DNA of 25,777 nucleotides from a virus (IMGVR_UViG_3300018432_000569:1-25777), one strand, 5' to 3'; positions 1 to 7,369 are shown, numbered from the stretch's first letter. The notes: generated from the letters alone by a model not told the origin. Program-made: numbers and translations.

Positions 1-708
1 GTGGCGGTTGTTAGGCAAACATCCGCGACGGCCGTAGGTAGCGACTCCAACACGGTCACGGTCAACAAGCCGTCAGGTCTCGCGGCAGGGGACCTGATGA
101 TTCTCGTGGTCAACACGCGCGGAAATCCGTGGACCGTGACCACATCCCCCTCGACGGGGGCGTGGACCACGATCGCGGAATACATATTCGTGGCCGGTTC
201 GGTTGGGGTAAGTACACGCTGGCGGATCGCGGACGCAGGGGACGCAGGGGCCGCGTCGTTCACGTGGACAAGCCCGATTGGCGTGAAGTGGACGGCTGTG
301 ATCGCCCGATATACCGGGCATCACGCGACCGTCCCGATAGGTGATCACGCGGGCGGCGGTGCGGCGTCAGGGACGGCTTCAATGGTCGCCCCGGCGGTCG
401 CCGGCACTCTCGATGGGGCGGTGTTCTGTGACTGGTTCTCGCGAGACATCCAGTCGACGTTCTCAACGGTATCGACGCTCGCGAAGATTGATGGGACCAC
501 GACCGGTGGGCTGACCACGGGCGGTGGCGGCTCGAACGCAACATCGACCACACAGGGGAAAACCCTGACGGCGGGCGGGTCGACCGGGACATTTACAACG
601 ACCGCGGGCGCCGCGGAAATCTACACGTCGTACACCATCGCGATTGAGCCCGTCACTGTCGCGGCGGCGCCCCCCATGTTGACGATGCCGCCGATCAGCA
701 ACTTCTGA
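1..708 (+). CDS. Phage virion structural protein, adhesin-like beta module
   Basis: 235 aa, opening with GTG at the first base of the window; the N-terminus (MAVVRQTSATAV) looks natural, so the gene is probably complete, but its ribosome binding site is outside the window. It is rich in Thr, Gly, Ala and Val, with no signal peptide or membrane segment, and reads as a beta-sandwich. Landmarks are a KPSGLAAGDLMILVV stretch near residue 24 and a closing YTSYTIAIEP near residue 210. The same layout (xxAIGDVVVLAV ... FLIAIEP) occurs inside the large fibre protein at 13292-17848, at about residues 618-830, so the two are probably homologous modules. Its place ahead of the head-tail connector genes suggests a capsid-surface or accessory virion protein. 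The role is inferred; the relationship is seen in the sequence. Confidence 0.7.
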   Translation: MAVVRQTSATAVGSDSNTVTVNKPSGLAAGDLMILVVNTRGNPWTVTTSPSTGAWTTIAEYIFVAGSVGVSTRWRIADAGDAGAASFTWTSPIGVKWTAVIARYTGHHATVPIGDHAGGGAASGTASMVAPAVAGTLDGAVFCDWFSRDIQSTFSTVSTLAKIDGTTTGGLTTGGGGSNATSTTQGKTLTAGGSTGTFTTTAGAAEIYTSYTIAIEPVTVAAAPPMLTMPPISNF

Positions 709-730
709 CACCTCCGACTCGAGAGGCCGC

Positions 731-1168
731 ATGGCTAGATACTCCGCTGGCGGCCTGACCGGCGCCGGCTCCACCACGTTGCCGGTGATCGCCCTGTACG
801 CCGGCGCGACCGGCACCCCCATCCTTCAAGGCTTCAGGATCTGGAACACCACCGCCGTCGCCGTCGACTTCGAACTCGTGCGGGTTACGACGGCCGGGAC
901 ATGGTCGTCGACGACGGAGGCGCCATGGCGCGACCGGGCGGCCACGAACGTCGCGCAAGTCTTCATCACCTCGTCCGGTACCCCGCCGACGATCGGCACC
1001 CGCCTCGGACTGTTCTACAGCCTGCCGGGATCAATCGGCGCCGGGATCATGGAGAGCTTTGGGCCGGACGGCATCACCGTTCCAACCGGGGTCGCGAACG
1101 GGATCGCGCTTGTCCCAATGGGGACCGGCCAAGTGATTCGCGCCTCATTCATCTTTGACGACGAATAG
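731..1168 (+). CDS. Small phage structural protein, unknown role
   Basis: 145 aa. ATG start preceded by GAGAGG. No family is recognised with confidence. The protein is Gly/Thr/Ala/Val rich with predicted beta-strands throughout, no Cys, no signal peptide and no membrane segment. It contains phrases such as FRIWNTTAVAVDFELVRV that fit a compact beta-sandwich. The position between two virion-type proteins and upstream of the connector genes suggests a head-decoration or fibre-associated protein. It is followed after 10 bases by the long repeat protein and is likely co-transcribed with it. Confidence 0.6.
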   Translation: MARYSAGGLTGAGSTTLPVIALYAGATGTPILQGFRIWNTTAVAVDFELVRVTTAGTWSSTTEAPWRDRAATNVAQVFITSSGTPPTIGTRLGLFYSLPGSIGAGIMESFGPDGITVPTGVANGIALVPMGTGQVIRASFIFDDE

Positions 1169-1178
1169 GGGTTAGGTC

Positions 1179-3551
1179 GTGAGCGGCTACGTTCGCTGGC
1201 CGTTCCCTGCTCCCAGGCGGGCTGAAACCGGGCTCGCGTCCGGGATCGTCAGTGTCCCCACCAGCGGGTTTCTGGACGCATCCGCAACCCTCACGGGCGC
1301 TGGCGCCCTGGCCGGGACGGGCGGGATGCGGATGGCGGCGTCCGCGACCCTCACGGGCGCGGGCGCTCTCACGGGGACGGCTGTCGCGAACCAAGCCGGG
1401 GCCGCAACCCTCACCGGCGCGGGCGCTCTCACGGCTGCGGGCGGGTTCGTTCAGAACGCCGCCTCGACCCTAACGGGCACTGGTGCGCTCGCGGCGACGG
1501 GAGCGATGCGCGCGACCGCCGCCGCAACACTCTCCGGGGCGGGCGCGCTAGCAGCGACGGGGCAGCACACCATCGCCGGGGCCGCCACCCTGGCCGGCGC
1601 GGGATCACTCACCGCGACGGGCGCGATGCGCGCCAGCGGTATCGCGACCCTCCCGGGCGCCGGGTCGCTCGCTGCGACTGGCAGCCTTGTAGCAACCGGG
1701 GCCGCAACCCTCACCGGGGCGGGGACGCTCTCGGCGACGGGCGCAATGCGCGCCAGCGCAGTCGCGACGCTCACCGGGGCGGGGTCGCTGTCGGCGACCC
1801 CGGCCGCGATCTATCTCGACGCCGCAGCGACCCTCACCGGGACGGGGACGCTCACCGCGACCGGAGCGATGGTCGCTCCCGCCGCCGCAACACTCTCGGG
1901 TGCCGGGACGCTCGCGGCGACCGGAACCGCCAATCTCGCTGGTGCCGCGACCCTCACGGGGGCGGGGACGCTCTCCGCGACGGGGCAGCACACGATCGCT
2001 GGAGCTGCGGCCCTCTCGGGCGCGGGCGCGCTCAGTGCGACCGGCAACCTTGTCGCGAACGCCGCGGCGACCCTGGCCGCCGCGGGGACGCTGACGGCTA
2101 CCCCGGACGCGATCTACCTTGACGCTGCGTGCGCGCTCTCCGGGACCGGTGCGCTCTCCGCGACCGGGAACCTCCACGCATCCGCAGCTGCGGCCCTCAC
2201 CGGCGCCGGGGAGCTCACGGGGACAGCGAGCGCACGTCTCACGGCCGCCGCCACCCTCGCGGGCGCCGGGACGCTCGCGGGAACGGCGCAACATACGATC
2301 GCGGGCGCCGCAACCCTCACCGGCGCGGGATCGCTAGCGGCTACCGCTCGAGCGACCACGGACGCCGCCACCGCGCTCTCAGGGACGGGGACCCTCACCG
2401 GGACGGGGGCGCTCGTCGCGAATGGCGCCGCCCTGCTCACCGGCGCGGGCACCGCCACCGCGACCCCGGACGCGATCTACCTCAACGCGTCCGCGACCCT
2501 CACCGGCGCCGGGGCGCTCACGGGGACCGGCGCGATGAGCGCGACCGGGGCCGCGACCCTCACCGGGGCTGGCACAGCGACGGGGGCCGCCACCGCGAAT
2601 CTCGCGGCCGCCGCGACGCTCTCGGGCGCCGGTGCCCTGACCGGGGCCGGGCAACGCACGATCGCGGGCGCAGCCGCCATAACCGGGGCGGGCGCGCTCA
2701 CCGGGACCCCTCGAGCGACCCACGACGCTGCCACCACCCTTACGGGGGCGGGCGCGGTCACAGCCGCCGGGGCGCTCGTCGCGAACAGCGCCGTTCTCCT
2801 CACGGCCGCCGGGACGCTGTCCGCGACCCCGGACGCGATCTACCTCAACGCCGCCGTGACCCTCACCGCCAGTGGCGCACTCACCGCCGCTGGCGCGATG
2901 CGCACGGACGCCGCCACCCTCCTGGCCGGAGCGGGATCCCTCGCCGCATCGGCGTCCGCGCAGCTCTCCGCCAGCGCGACACTGACCGGCGCTGGCGCGC
3001 TCACCGCCGCCGGGCAACTCACGCGACTCGCCGCGGCAGCGCTCACCGGCGCCGGGACACTTCAGGCGACCGGGCACTCAACCGCGTACGCCGCTGCCGC
3101 CCTGGCCGCCGCAGGCGCGCTCACAGCGACCGCTGAAGCGCGCCTCCAAGCCGCCGCTGCGCTCGCCGGGACCGGGAGCCTCCAAGCCGCCGGCCAAGCC
3201 GCCCGAAACGCGAGCGCCCTGCTCGAGGGCGCAGCAACTCTCACCGCCAGCGCGGTCCTGGACGCCAACGCTAGTGCCCTGCTCACAGGGCTCGGGCACA
3301 TCCAGGTCACCACGATCACGATCGAGGACGTCGCCGCCGTCCTCACCGCGACCGGAAACCTCGTCGCGGCGGCGCATCTCACCGGCCTCGTCTTCACGTA
3401 CGAGGACCCAGCCGAAACCGTCACGTACGCGGGATCGGGCGCGTTCACGTATGGGCCTAGCAACGGGACACGAACGTATCCCGCGGACCAAGACCTCACA
3501 TACGGGCCCAGTACCGGCACCTACTCGTACTCCGGCCGCAACACCACCTAA
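1179..3551 (+). CDS. Giant 20-residue repeat protein, probable virion fibre
   Basis: 790 aa, GTG start. Residues 1-34 are unique. Residues 35-737 consist of about 35 consecutive units of 20 residues (four units have 21), consensus AATLTGAGxLxATGxxxxxA. Residues 738-790 form a different C-terminal domain with recurring TY-centred phrases (FTYEDP, VTYAGS, FTYGPS, LTYGPS, TYSYSG). Composition is extreme: almost all Ala, Thr, Gly, Leu and Ser, with very few charged residues in the units. The strand-turn-strand rhythm and constant unit length suggest a beta-solenoid or beta-roll rod, but a collagen-like or disordered rod cannot be ruled out. The neighbours are virion proteins ahead of the connector genes, so a head fibre or long appendage is the best guess. 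No enzyme motif is seen. Confidence 0.75.
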   Translation: MSGYVRWPFPAPRRAETGLASGIVSVPTSGFLDASATLTGAGALAGTGGMRMAASATLTGAGALTGTAVANQAGAATLTGAGALTAAGGFVQNAASTLTGTGALAATGAMRATAAATLSGAGALAATGQHTIAGAATLAGAGSLTATGAMRASGIATLPGAGSLAATGSLVATGAATLTGAGTLSATGAMRASAVATLTGAGSLSATPAAIYLDAAATLTGTGTLTATGAMVAPAAATLSGAGTLAATGTANLAGAATLTGAGTLSATGQHTIAGAAALSGAGALSATGNLVANAAATLAAAGTLTATPDAIYLDAACALSGTGALSATGNLHASAAAALTGAGELTGTASARLTAAATLAGAGTLAGTAQHTIAGAATLTGAGSLAATARATTDAATALSGTGTLTGTGALVANGAALLTGAGTATATPDAIYLNASATLTGAGALTGTGAMSATGAATLTGAGTATGAATANLAAAATLSGAGALTGAGQRTIAGAAAITGAGALTGTPRATHDAATTLTGAGAVTAAGALVANSAVLLTAAGTLSATPDAIYLNAAVTLTASGALTAAGAMRTDAATLLAGAGSLAASASAQLSASATLTGAGALTAAGQLTRLAAAALTGAGTLQATGHSTAYAAAALAAAGALTATAEARLQAAAALAGTGSLQAAGQAARNASALLEGAATLTASAVLDANASALLTGLGHIQVTTITIEDVAAVLTATGNLVAAAHLTGLVFTYEDPAETVTYAGSGAFTYGPSNGTRTYPADQDLTYGPSTGTYSYSGRNTT
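1281..3389 (+). repeat. About 35 tandem 60-base coding repeats with a 363-base super-repeat
   Basis: Each unit is 60 bases (63 for units ending AIYLDA or AIYLNA). The variable tail of each unit follows an order that itself repeats: AIYL-, AM-, xAxL-, QxTIAG, RATxDA, ALVAN-. The codons for AIYL begin at 1806, 2109, 2472 and 2835, giving intervals of 303, 363 and 363 bases. The last two copies are therefore exact six-unit super-repeats, and the first is one unit short. Confidence 0.9.
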
Positions 3552-3569
3552 CCGTCCGCGGAGGACACA

Positions 3570-3971
3570 GTGACCATCGGAAACACCGCCGAAGTCGAAA
3601 TCCTCAACTGCTACTTCAACGCAACGAACATCACCGCTCCAACGGTGATCGCCATGTCGCTGCACAGCGCCGACCCCGGCGACACCGGCGCCAGCGAACT
3701 CGCGAACGCGAACGCGTACGCCCGCGTCGTGTGCACCACCAGCTTCCCGACCGCATCCGGTACCGCCGGCACCCTCTCCAACGACGTCGAAATCGCGTTC
3801 CCGGAAGCGTCCGGCGCATGGTCCGCCGCCACGCACGTCGGGATCTGGTCAAGCGCGACATACGGCGCTGGCAACTTCATCTGGGGTGGCGCGATGACCG
3901 CATCCAAGACGGCTACCACCGGGGTTGTAATCCGCTTCCCCGTCGGGGACGTCGACATCACGCTCGACTGA
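3570..3971 (+). CDS. Phage fibre-type structural protein
   Basis: 133 aa, GTG start with a strong GGAGG 7 bases upstream. The pattern (ALHSADPGDTGASELA-like opening, then ARVVCTTSFPTA, then a D..I.FPEA.G.W motif, HVGIW, a TASKT step and a C-terminal DVDITLD) matches a widespread small phage structural family often annotated as tail-fibre or minor tail protein. The exact family name was not verified. It is an all-beta protein without signal peptide or membrane segments. It lies directly after the long repeat protein and before head closure, so it may act as its partner, cap or base. Confidence 0.7.
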   Translation: MTIGNTAEVEILNCYFNATNITAPTVIAMSLHSADPGDTGASELANANAYARVVCTTSFPTASGTAGTLSNDVEIAFPEASGAWSAATHVGIWSSATYGAGNFIWGGAMTASKTATTGVVIRFPVGDVDITLD

Positions 3972-3997
3972 CAACATCGCCTGTTAGGTAGCGCACA

Positions 3998-4357
3998 ATG
4001 CCGCCGACGAGCACACCAGGGGAGCTCGCGCAGACCCGCGCGCACGCACGAGCGCGACTCACCGGCACGGCGACCATCCAGACGCTCGTTACCACCTCCG
4101 ACGGGGCCGGGTCAACCACCGAATCGTTCGCGACCGGTGTCCCGATTCCCGCGCGGCTGGCCCCGGCCGGCGGCGGCGAAACCGGCCCGGCCGGTGACCG
4201 CGTCGATGATCGCACCACTCACATCCTGTCGTTCCCAGCGGGAACGCAGATCACGGCAGCGGACCGCGTGGACATGGACGGTCGCGCGTACGAAGTCACC
4301 GCGGTCCGCCGCCGCACCAGCGAGATCTTGACGCGCGTCGAAGCCAGGGAGCTGTAA
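3998..4357 (+). CDS. Head closure / head-tail connector protein
   Basis: 119 aa, ATG start with AGGT upstream. An N-terminal helix (ELAQTRAHARARL) is followed by a beta-barrel with the pattern ITAADRVDMDGRAYEVTAV, typical of the head-completion (stopper) proteins that follow the head genes in siphoviruses, where a line like GD.V.v.G..Y.V..V is characteristic. It would bind under the portal/adaptor ring and seal the filled head. Identification rests on this C-terminal barrel motif and on gene order: HK97-gp10-like, DUF3168-like and terminator genes follow directly. Confidence 0.75.
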   Translation: MPPTSTPGELAQTRAHARARLTGTATIQTLVTTSDGAGSTTESFATGVPIPARLAPAGGGETGPAGDRVDDRTTHILSFPAGTQITAADRVDMDGRAYEVTAVRRRTSEILTRVEAREL

Positions 4358-4365
4358 CCCCCAGC

Positions 4366-4635
4366 ATGGAGATCACGTTCACGATCACGGAGGACCCGCC
4401 GGGCACCTGGTCGGTCGTTGTTCCGGAGGCCGCCCCGAAAATCCGTGACGAGTTCCAACGGCGTGTTGAGGTGCCGCCGTCCGTGATCACCGCGACGACC
4501 CCTGAGGAACTCCAGGCCCGGCTGGTGGTGAACATGACGGAATACGTTGCGCGTCCCGTCACTGTCGTGGAGGCTGCGTGGGCGGCCGGCACGGGGATCA
4601 TTGTGATCAACACGGACCCGCCGGTCGGGTACTGA
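4366..4635 (+). CDS. Small hypothetical protein in the connector operon
   Basis: 89 aa. ATG start 8 bases after the preceding stop, with AGGGAG overlapping the end of the upstream gene as ribosome binding site. No family recognised. The sequence is slightly acidic and mixed alpha/beta (MEITFTITEDPPGTW start, then a helix around PKIRDEFQRR). Its stop overlaps the next start as TGATG, so the two are probably translationally coupled. Confidence 0.6.
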   Translation: MEITFTITEDPPGTWSVVVPEAAPKIRDEFQRRVEVPPSVITATTPEELQARLVVNMTEYVARPVTVVEAAWAAGTGIIVINTDPPVGY

Positions 4636-4940
4636 TGCCAACCCGCGTGGTACTCACGAGCCGGTTGCCGCAGATCGCGGCACGCGCGTCCGCGGGCGCG
4701 GAAGCGCAGGAACGCGCGACCAGTGAGCGGGTCGCCGCCCGGATGCGCGCCGATGTCGCCGTTGATACGGGAGCGACCCGCGACTCCATAAGGGTCACGG
4801 ACAAGGGGGTGGAGGTCGGGGGCGCCGCCCTGTACCTCGAGTACGGGACGCACGACACGGCCGCGCAACCGTTCCTGCTCCCCGCCGTGGAGGCGGAACG
4901 CGCCCCGTTCCTTGGCCGGCTCGCGGCCCTGTTTCGCTGA
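4635..4940 (+). CDS. HK97 gp10-like neck/tail completion protein
   Basis: 101 aa. The ATG at 4635 overlaps the previous stop (TGATG) and is preferred over an upstream in-frame start that would run deep into the preceding gene. The hallmarks are VDTGATRDSIRV near the middle and YLEYGTHDTAAQPFLLPA near the end. These match the family pattern of DTG.LR.SI, then Y..yvEYGT, then .aQPFl.pA. Members sit in the head-tail neck region of HK97-like siphoviruses and help complete the connector or tail. The stop again overlaps the next ATG by one base, showing a tightly coupled connector operon. Confidence 0.85.
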   Translation: MPTRVVLTSRLPQIAARASAGAEAQERATSERVAARMRADVAVDTGATRDSIRVTDKGVEVGGAALYLEYGTHDTAAQPFLLPAVEAERAPFLGRLAALFR

Positions 4941-5353
4941 TGGCCGCCAACCCTGTACGTCAGGCGATCTACTCGCTGCTGGCCGCTGACAGCACTCTCA
5001 TCGGGCTGTTGGCTGCGCAGAGCGCGATCTACCATCAGCAAGCCCCCAGGCTCGCGGCGACCCCGTACGTCGTGTTCAGCAAGCAGTCGGGGACACCCGC
5101 ATGGATGTACGGGGGCGCGGACACCCAGAGCGATCTGTGGCTGATCAAAGCGGTCGACCGATCCCCGAGCTCGACGACCGCGGAAACGGTCGCCGCCCGT
5201 CTCGACGCCCTTCTCAAGGACGCCGCGCTTGCCGTGTCTGGGCGCACCACGCTGTGGATGCGCCGCGACAGCGACATCCAGTACCCGGAGCAAGACGGCG
5301 CCGACGTATTCCAACATTGCGGAAGTGTCTGGCGCCTGCTGACGACGTCATGA
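4940..5353 (+). CDS. DUF3168-like tail completion protein
   Basis: 137 aa, ATG overlapping the stop of the preceding gene. An N-terminal helix (VRQAIYSLLAADSTLIGLL) is followed by IYHQQAPRLAATPYVVFS, the characteristic pattern of this family (helix, then i-y....P.....pYVv.). The rest is an alpha/beta fold with a helix around TAETVAARLDALL. Proteins of this type follow the HK97-gp10-like gene and act at the neck, as head-tail joining or tail-completion factors. The stop overlaps the next start (ATGA). Confidence 0.8.
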   Translation: MAANPVRQAIYSLLAADSTLIGLLAAQSAIYHQQAPRLAATPYVVFSKQSGTPAWMYGGADTQSDLWLIKAVDRSPSSTTAETVAARLDALLKDAALAVSGRTTLWMRRDSDIQYPEQDGADVFQHCGSVWRLLTTS

Positions 5354-5709
5354 CCGACACGCCGCTCCCGACCCGTATCAGGCGAGCGCTCGAAGCGACC
5401 GTCAAGGACCTCGACGCTCGAGTGACGGTCGCGCCCGCCGGCGCGGAATACGACTCGCGCGTCACCCGCGCCGACTACGACATCACAGTCATCGTCGGCA
5501 TCGACACCGAGGAGGCCCGCGAATATCTCGACGCGCTCCTCACCGACGACGGACAGCGCTCCGTTCGCGCCCGCCTCCAAACGGACGCGACGCTCGGCGG
5601 GCTCGTCAGCGACATCACCGTCACGAAACGCTCCGGATACCGGACGTACCCCACCGCGGACCGCCCGCAGCTCGGCGCGACATGGGTCGCGACCATCACC
5701 ACGTTCTAA
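5350..5709 (+). CDS. Probable tail terminator or second tail-completion protein
   Basis: 119 aa. The start chosen is the ATG at 5350 in the ATGA overlap with the preceding gene; a longer in-frame reading to 5101 would overlap that gene by some 250 bases and is unlikely. Pattern: helix (RIRRALEATV), strands (ARVTVAP, YDITVIVGI), helix (EAREYLDALL), then TLGGLVSDITVTK and a final ATWVATITTF. This alpha/beta order resembles the tail terminators that cap the tail tube and join it to the neck. Position, last of the connector block before the tail genes, supports this. The assignment is structural and by position, with no diagnostic residue. Confidence 0.65.
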   Translation: MTDTPLPTRIRRALEATVKDLDARVTVAPAGAEYDSRVTRADYDITVIVGIDTEEAREYLDALLTDDGQRSVRARLQTDATLGGLVSDITVTKRSGYRTYPTADRPQLGATWVATITTF

Positions 5710-5731
5710 CCACTAGCGCAGGAGGATCCGT

Positions 5732-6073
5732 ATGGCAGTGCTCGCGACCCAACAGGTCGTCAAGGCCGGACTGAACCCGGCATACGCCGCCGCAGCCGGC
5801 GGCGGCGACCGGTTCACGCCCGGAGACCGCACATTCCTGCACGTCAAGAACGGGCACTCATCGTCATGGACGGTCACGATCGCCACGCCACGCACCGACC
5901 CCGGATCCGGCCAAGCCATCGCTGACGTCGCCGTTGTCGTCCCGAACGCCGGGGAACGCATGATCGGCCCATTCCCCGCACCATCATTCGGTGCGGTCGC
6001 GGACGGCCTCGCTGACATCACATACACCGGGGTGACCGCCCTCACGGTCGCCGTCATCGACGTTCCCGCCTAG
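5732..6073 (+). CDS. Small virion beta-protein (decoration-like)
   Basis: 113 aa with a strong AGGAGG 6 bases before the ATG, suggesting high expression. Features are FTPGDRTFLHVKNGHSSSWTVTIATP, an AGERMIGPFP turn and a final LTVAVIDVPA. This beta-sandwich pattern is common in small actinophage proteins located between the head and tail tube genes. A structural, possibly head-decorating or neck-associated, role is inferred; the family name is not known to me. Confidence 0.65.
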   Translation: MAVLATQQVVKAGLNPAYAAAAGGGDRFTPGDRTFLHVKNGHSSSWTVTIATPRTDPGSGQAIADVAVVVPNAGERMIGPFPAPSFGAVADGLADITYTGVTALTVAVIDVPA

Positions 6074-6076
6074 AAC

Positions 6077-6271
6077 ATGGGTCACTACAAAGTCATCGGT
6101 ATCCAGCCCGTCCTCGAGCACATGCCCGGCGACGAATTCGACGAGGACCTCTCGCCGGACTTGGAGGAGTTCCTCATTCAGAGCGGCTCCCTGGAGAAGG
6201 ACCCGGAGAAGCAGCCGGAACCGGAGCCTGAGGAGGAGGAGCCGGAGCCCGAGATCACTCAGGGGCCCTAG
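6077..6271 (+). CDS. Small acidic hypothetical protein
   Basis: 64 aa. It starts 3 bases after the preceding stop, with no clear Shine-Dalgarno, so is probably coupled to the previous gene. The N-terminal half (HYKVIGIQPVLEHMPGDEF) follows a pattern often seen in short phage proteins near the head-tail genes. The C-terminal third is a Pro-Glu tract (QPEPEPEEEEPEPE) and must be extended and highly acidic. Its stop TAG shares the bases CTAG at 6268-6271 with the stop of the opposing HNH gene, so the two genes abut tail to tail with no spacer. Function unknown. Confidence 0.65.
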   Translation: MGHYKVIGIQPVLEHMPGDEFDEDLSPDLEEFLIQSGSLEKDPEKQPEPEPEEEEPEPEITQGP

Positions 6272-6879
6272 CCGAGGTACCGCGGTTGTCGCGGCTTGCG
6301 CGGCGCATGGCGAGCGCACGACTGCGAACAGAACCGCCCGCGGCCCTTCTTGACCTGTGCGGGGATCGTTAGGAACGAGCCGCCGCAGGATTCGCATACG
6401 CGCTCGACGGCGCGCGTGCGTACGCCACTCCAGATCATCGTCAGTTCGTCGTCACGCAATGGCGCGCGCCCGCCGCGCTTCGTGCGATGGGCGTTGCATC
6501 TGTTGCACGACGGTACAAGGTTGTCGGCAGCATCGTTGGCGCGATCGTGATCGAGATGATCGGCGAGCAGTGATCCTGGCGTTGCGGGCCCACCGCCCAC
6601 GATCCATCGGACCGGAGTGTTGCACCAATGGCACGGATGCTCGCCCGGACCGATCTTGTCGTAGAGCACGATCCGGCTGATCAACGTGATCCCGCCGGGC
6701 GGGGCAATGGGATGGCTGCGCGCCATCCGCATCCGCCCCTCTACGCCCGGCGTGCGGTGCTCACCGCGCATTGATTCGAAGTAGCAAACCCGGGAGCAGA
6801 ATCGTCCCGGTCGACTTCCGTACCGAAGCCCGAACGGCTTCCCGCACGTAGCGCACAGCCCCGTCATGTCGTTGCCCAT
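6268..6879 (-). CDS. HNH endonuclease with flanking zinc ribbons
   Basis: About 203 aa from the start chosen at 6879 (MGND...). An upstream in-frame ATG at 6912 would overlap the neighbour's ribosome binding site and has no Shine-Dalgarno, and an ATG at 6867 is also possible. The core carries HPCHWCNTPV, then LLADHLDHDR, then NLVPSCNRCNAHR: the HNH fold with two CxxC pairs that hold zinc and the DHxDHD active-site region. A zinc ribbon lies on each side: CATCGKPF...GRFCSRVC at the N-terminus and CESCGGSF...GRFCSQSC at the C-terminus. These probably recognise DNA. It is the only gene on this strand and lies between the acidic protein and the tail tube gene, so it is probably a free-standing homing-type endonuclease that inserted there. 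It nicks or cuts DNA; the target is unknown. Confidence 0.85.
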   Translation of the reverse strand: MGNDMTGLCATCGKPFGLRYGSRPGRFCSRVCYFESMRGEHRTPGVEGRMRMARSHPIAPPGGITLISRIVLYDKIGPGEHPCHWCNTPVRWIVGGGPATPGSLLADHLDHDRANDAADNLVPSCNRCNAHRTKRGGRAPLRDDELTMIWSGVRTRAVERVCESCGGSFLTIPAQVKKGRGRFCSQSCARHAPRKPRQPRYLG

Positions 6880-6917
6880 CCCAGAAGTGTAGCACCTCGC
6901 AGGAGGCGGCATTACCC

Positions 6918-7337
6918 ATGGCGAAATTTGTCCTAAAAGACGCGTCGATCGTAGTGAACAGCGTGAATCTGTCTGATCACGCCGACAGCGTCACGATCGA
7001 GTCGACGTTCGATGTTGTCGAGGCGAACAGCTTCGGCACGTCGAACTACAAGCAGAAGCTGCAGGGGCTCGGTGACGCAACGATCACCGTCCACTTCCAG
7101 CAGGATTTCGCGGGCGGCAGCGTCGACGCGACGCTGTGGCCGCTGTCGCAGTCCGGCGCGACGTTCCCCGTCGTCGTGAAGCCCACGAGCGCGGCTGTGA
7201 GCGCGACGAATCCGTCGTACACGATGACTGCGATCCTCGCTGGCTTCAATCCGTTGGACGGATCGATCGGTGACGTGTCCGGCACGGACGTGTCTTTCGA
7301 GAACGCGTCGAGCACCGGGATCACCAGGGCCCCGTAA
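6918..7337 (+). CDS. Major tail tube protein
   Basis: 139 aa, ATG with AGGAGG 11 bases upstream. It has the typical pattern of siphovirus tail tube subunits: VNLSDHADSVTIESTFDVVE, a GTSNYKQKLQGLGDATITVHF loop, QDFAGGSVDATLWPL, PVVVKPTSAAVSATNPSYTM and a closing SFENASSTGITRAP. Such subunits stack as hexameric rings around the tape measure to make the DNA channel. No Ig-like extra domain is present at the C-terminus. It is the first gene after the reversed HNH gene and is followed by a structured leader and the tail assembly chaperones, in the normal siphovirus order. Confidence 0.93.
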   Translation: MAKFVLKDASIVVNSVNLSDHADSVTIESTFDVVEANSFGTSNYKQKLQGLGDATITVHFQQDFAGGSVDATLWPLSQSGATFPVVVKPTSAAVSATNPSYTMTAILAGFNPLDGSIGDVSGTDVSFENASSTGITRAP

Positions 7338-7352
7338 CCCAAGTTTGATGGG

Positions 7353-7369
7353 CCCCCGTCCGGGGGTTT
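7353..7369 (+). terminator. Possible weak terminator after the tail tube gene
   Basis: An inverted repeat, five C, a GTCC loop and five G, is followed by only three T. It lies 16 bases beyond the tail tube stop. The short T run makes it weak at best. It could lower transcription past the abundant tail tube message or protect the end of that message. Confidence 0.35.

Noticed and set aside
2129-3136. A 335-codon open frame on the + strand in another frame of the repeat gene
   Set aside because: It is an Arg/His-rich product of the GC-rich repeat read out of frame and has no ribosome binding site or family signal.
1281-3389. Tandem repeats considered as a CRISPR array
   Set aside because: The period is a coding 60 bases with one open frame throughout, and there are no unique spacers between identical repeats.
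6880-6912. Start of the HNH gene at 6912
   Set aside because: No Shine-Dalgarno is present, and it would overlap the ribosome binding site of the tail tube gene. Starts at 6879 or 6867 are more plausible.
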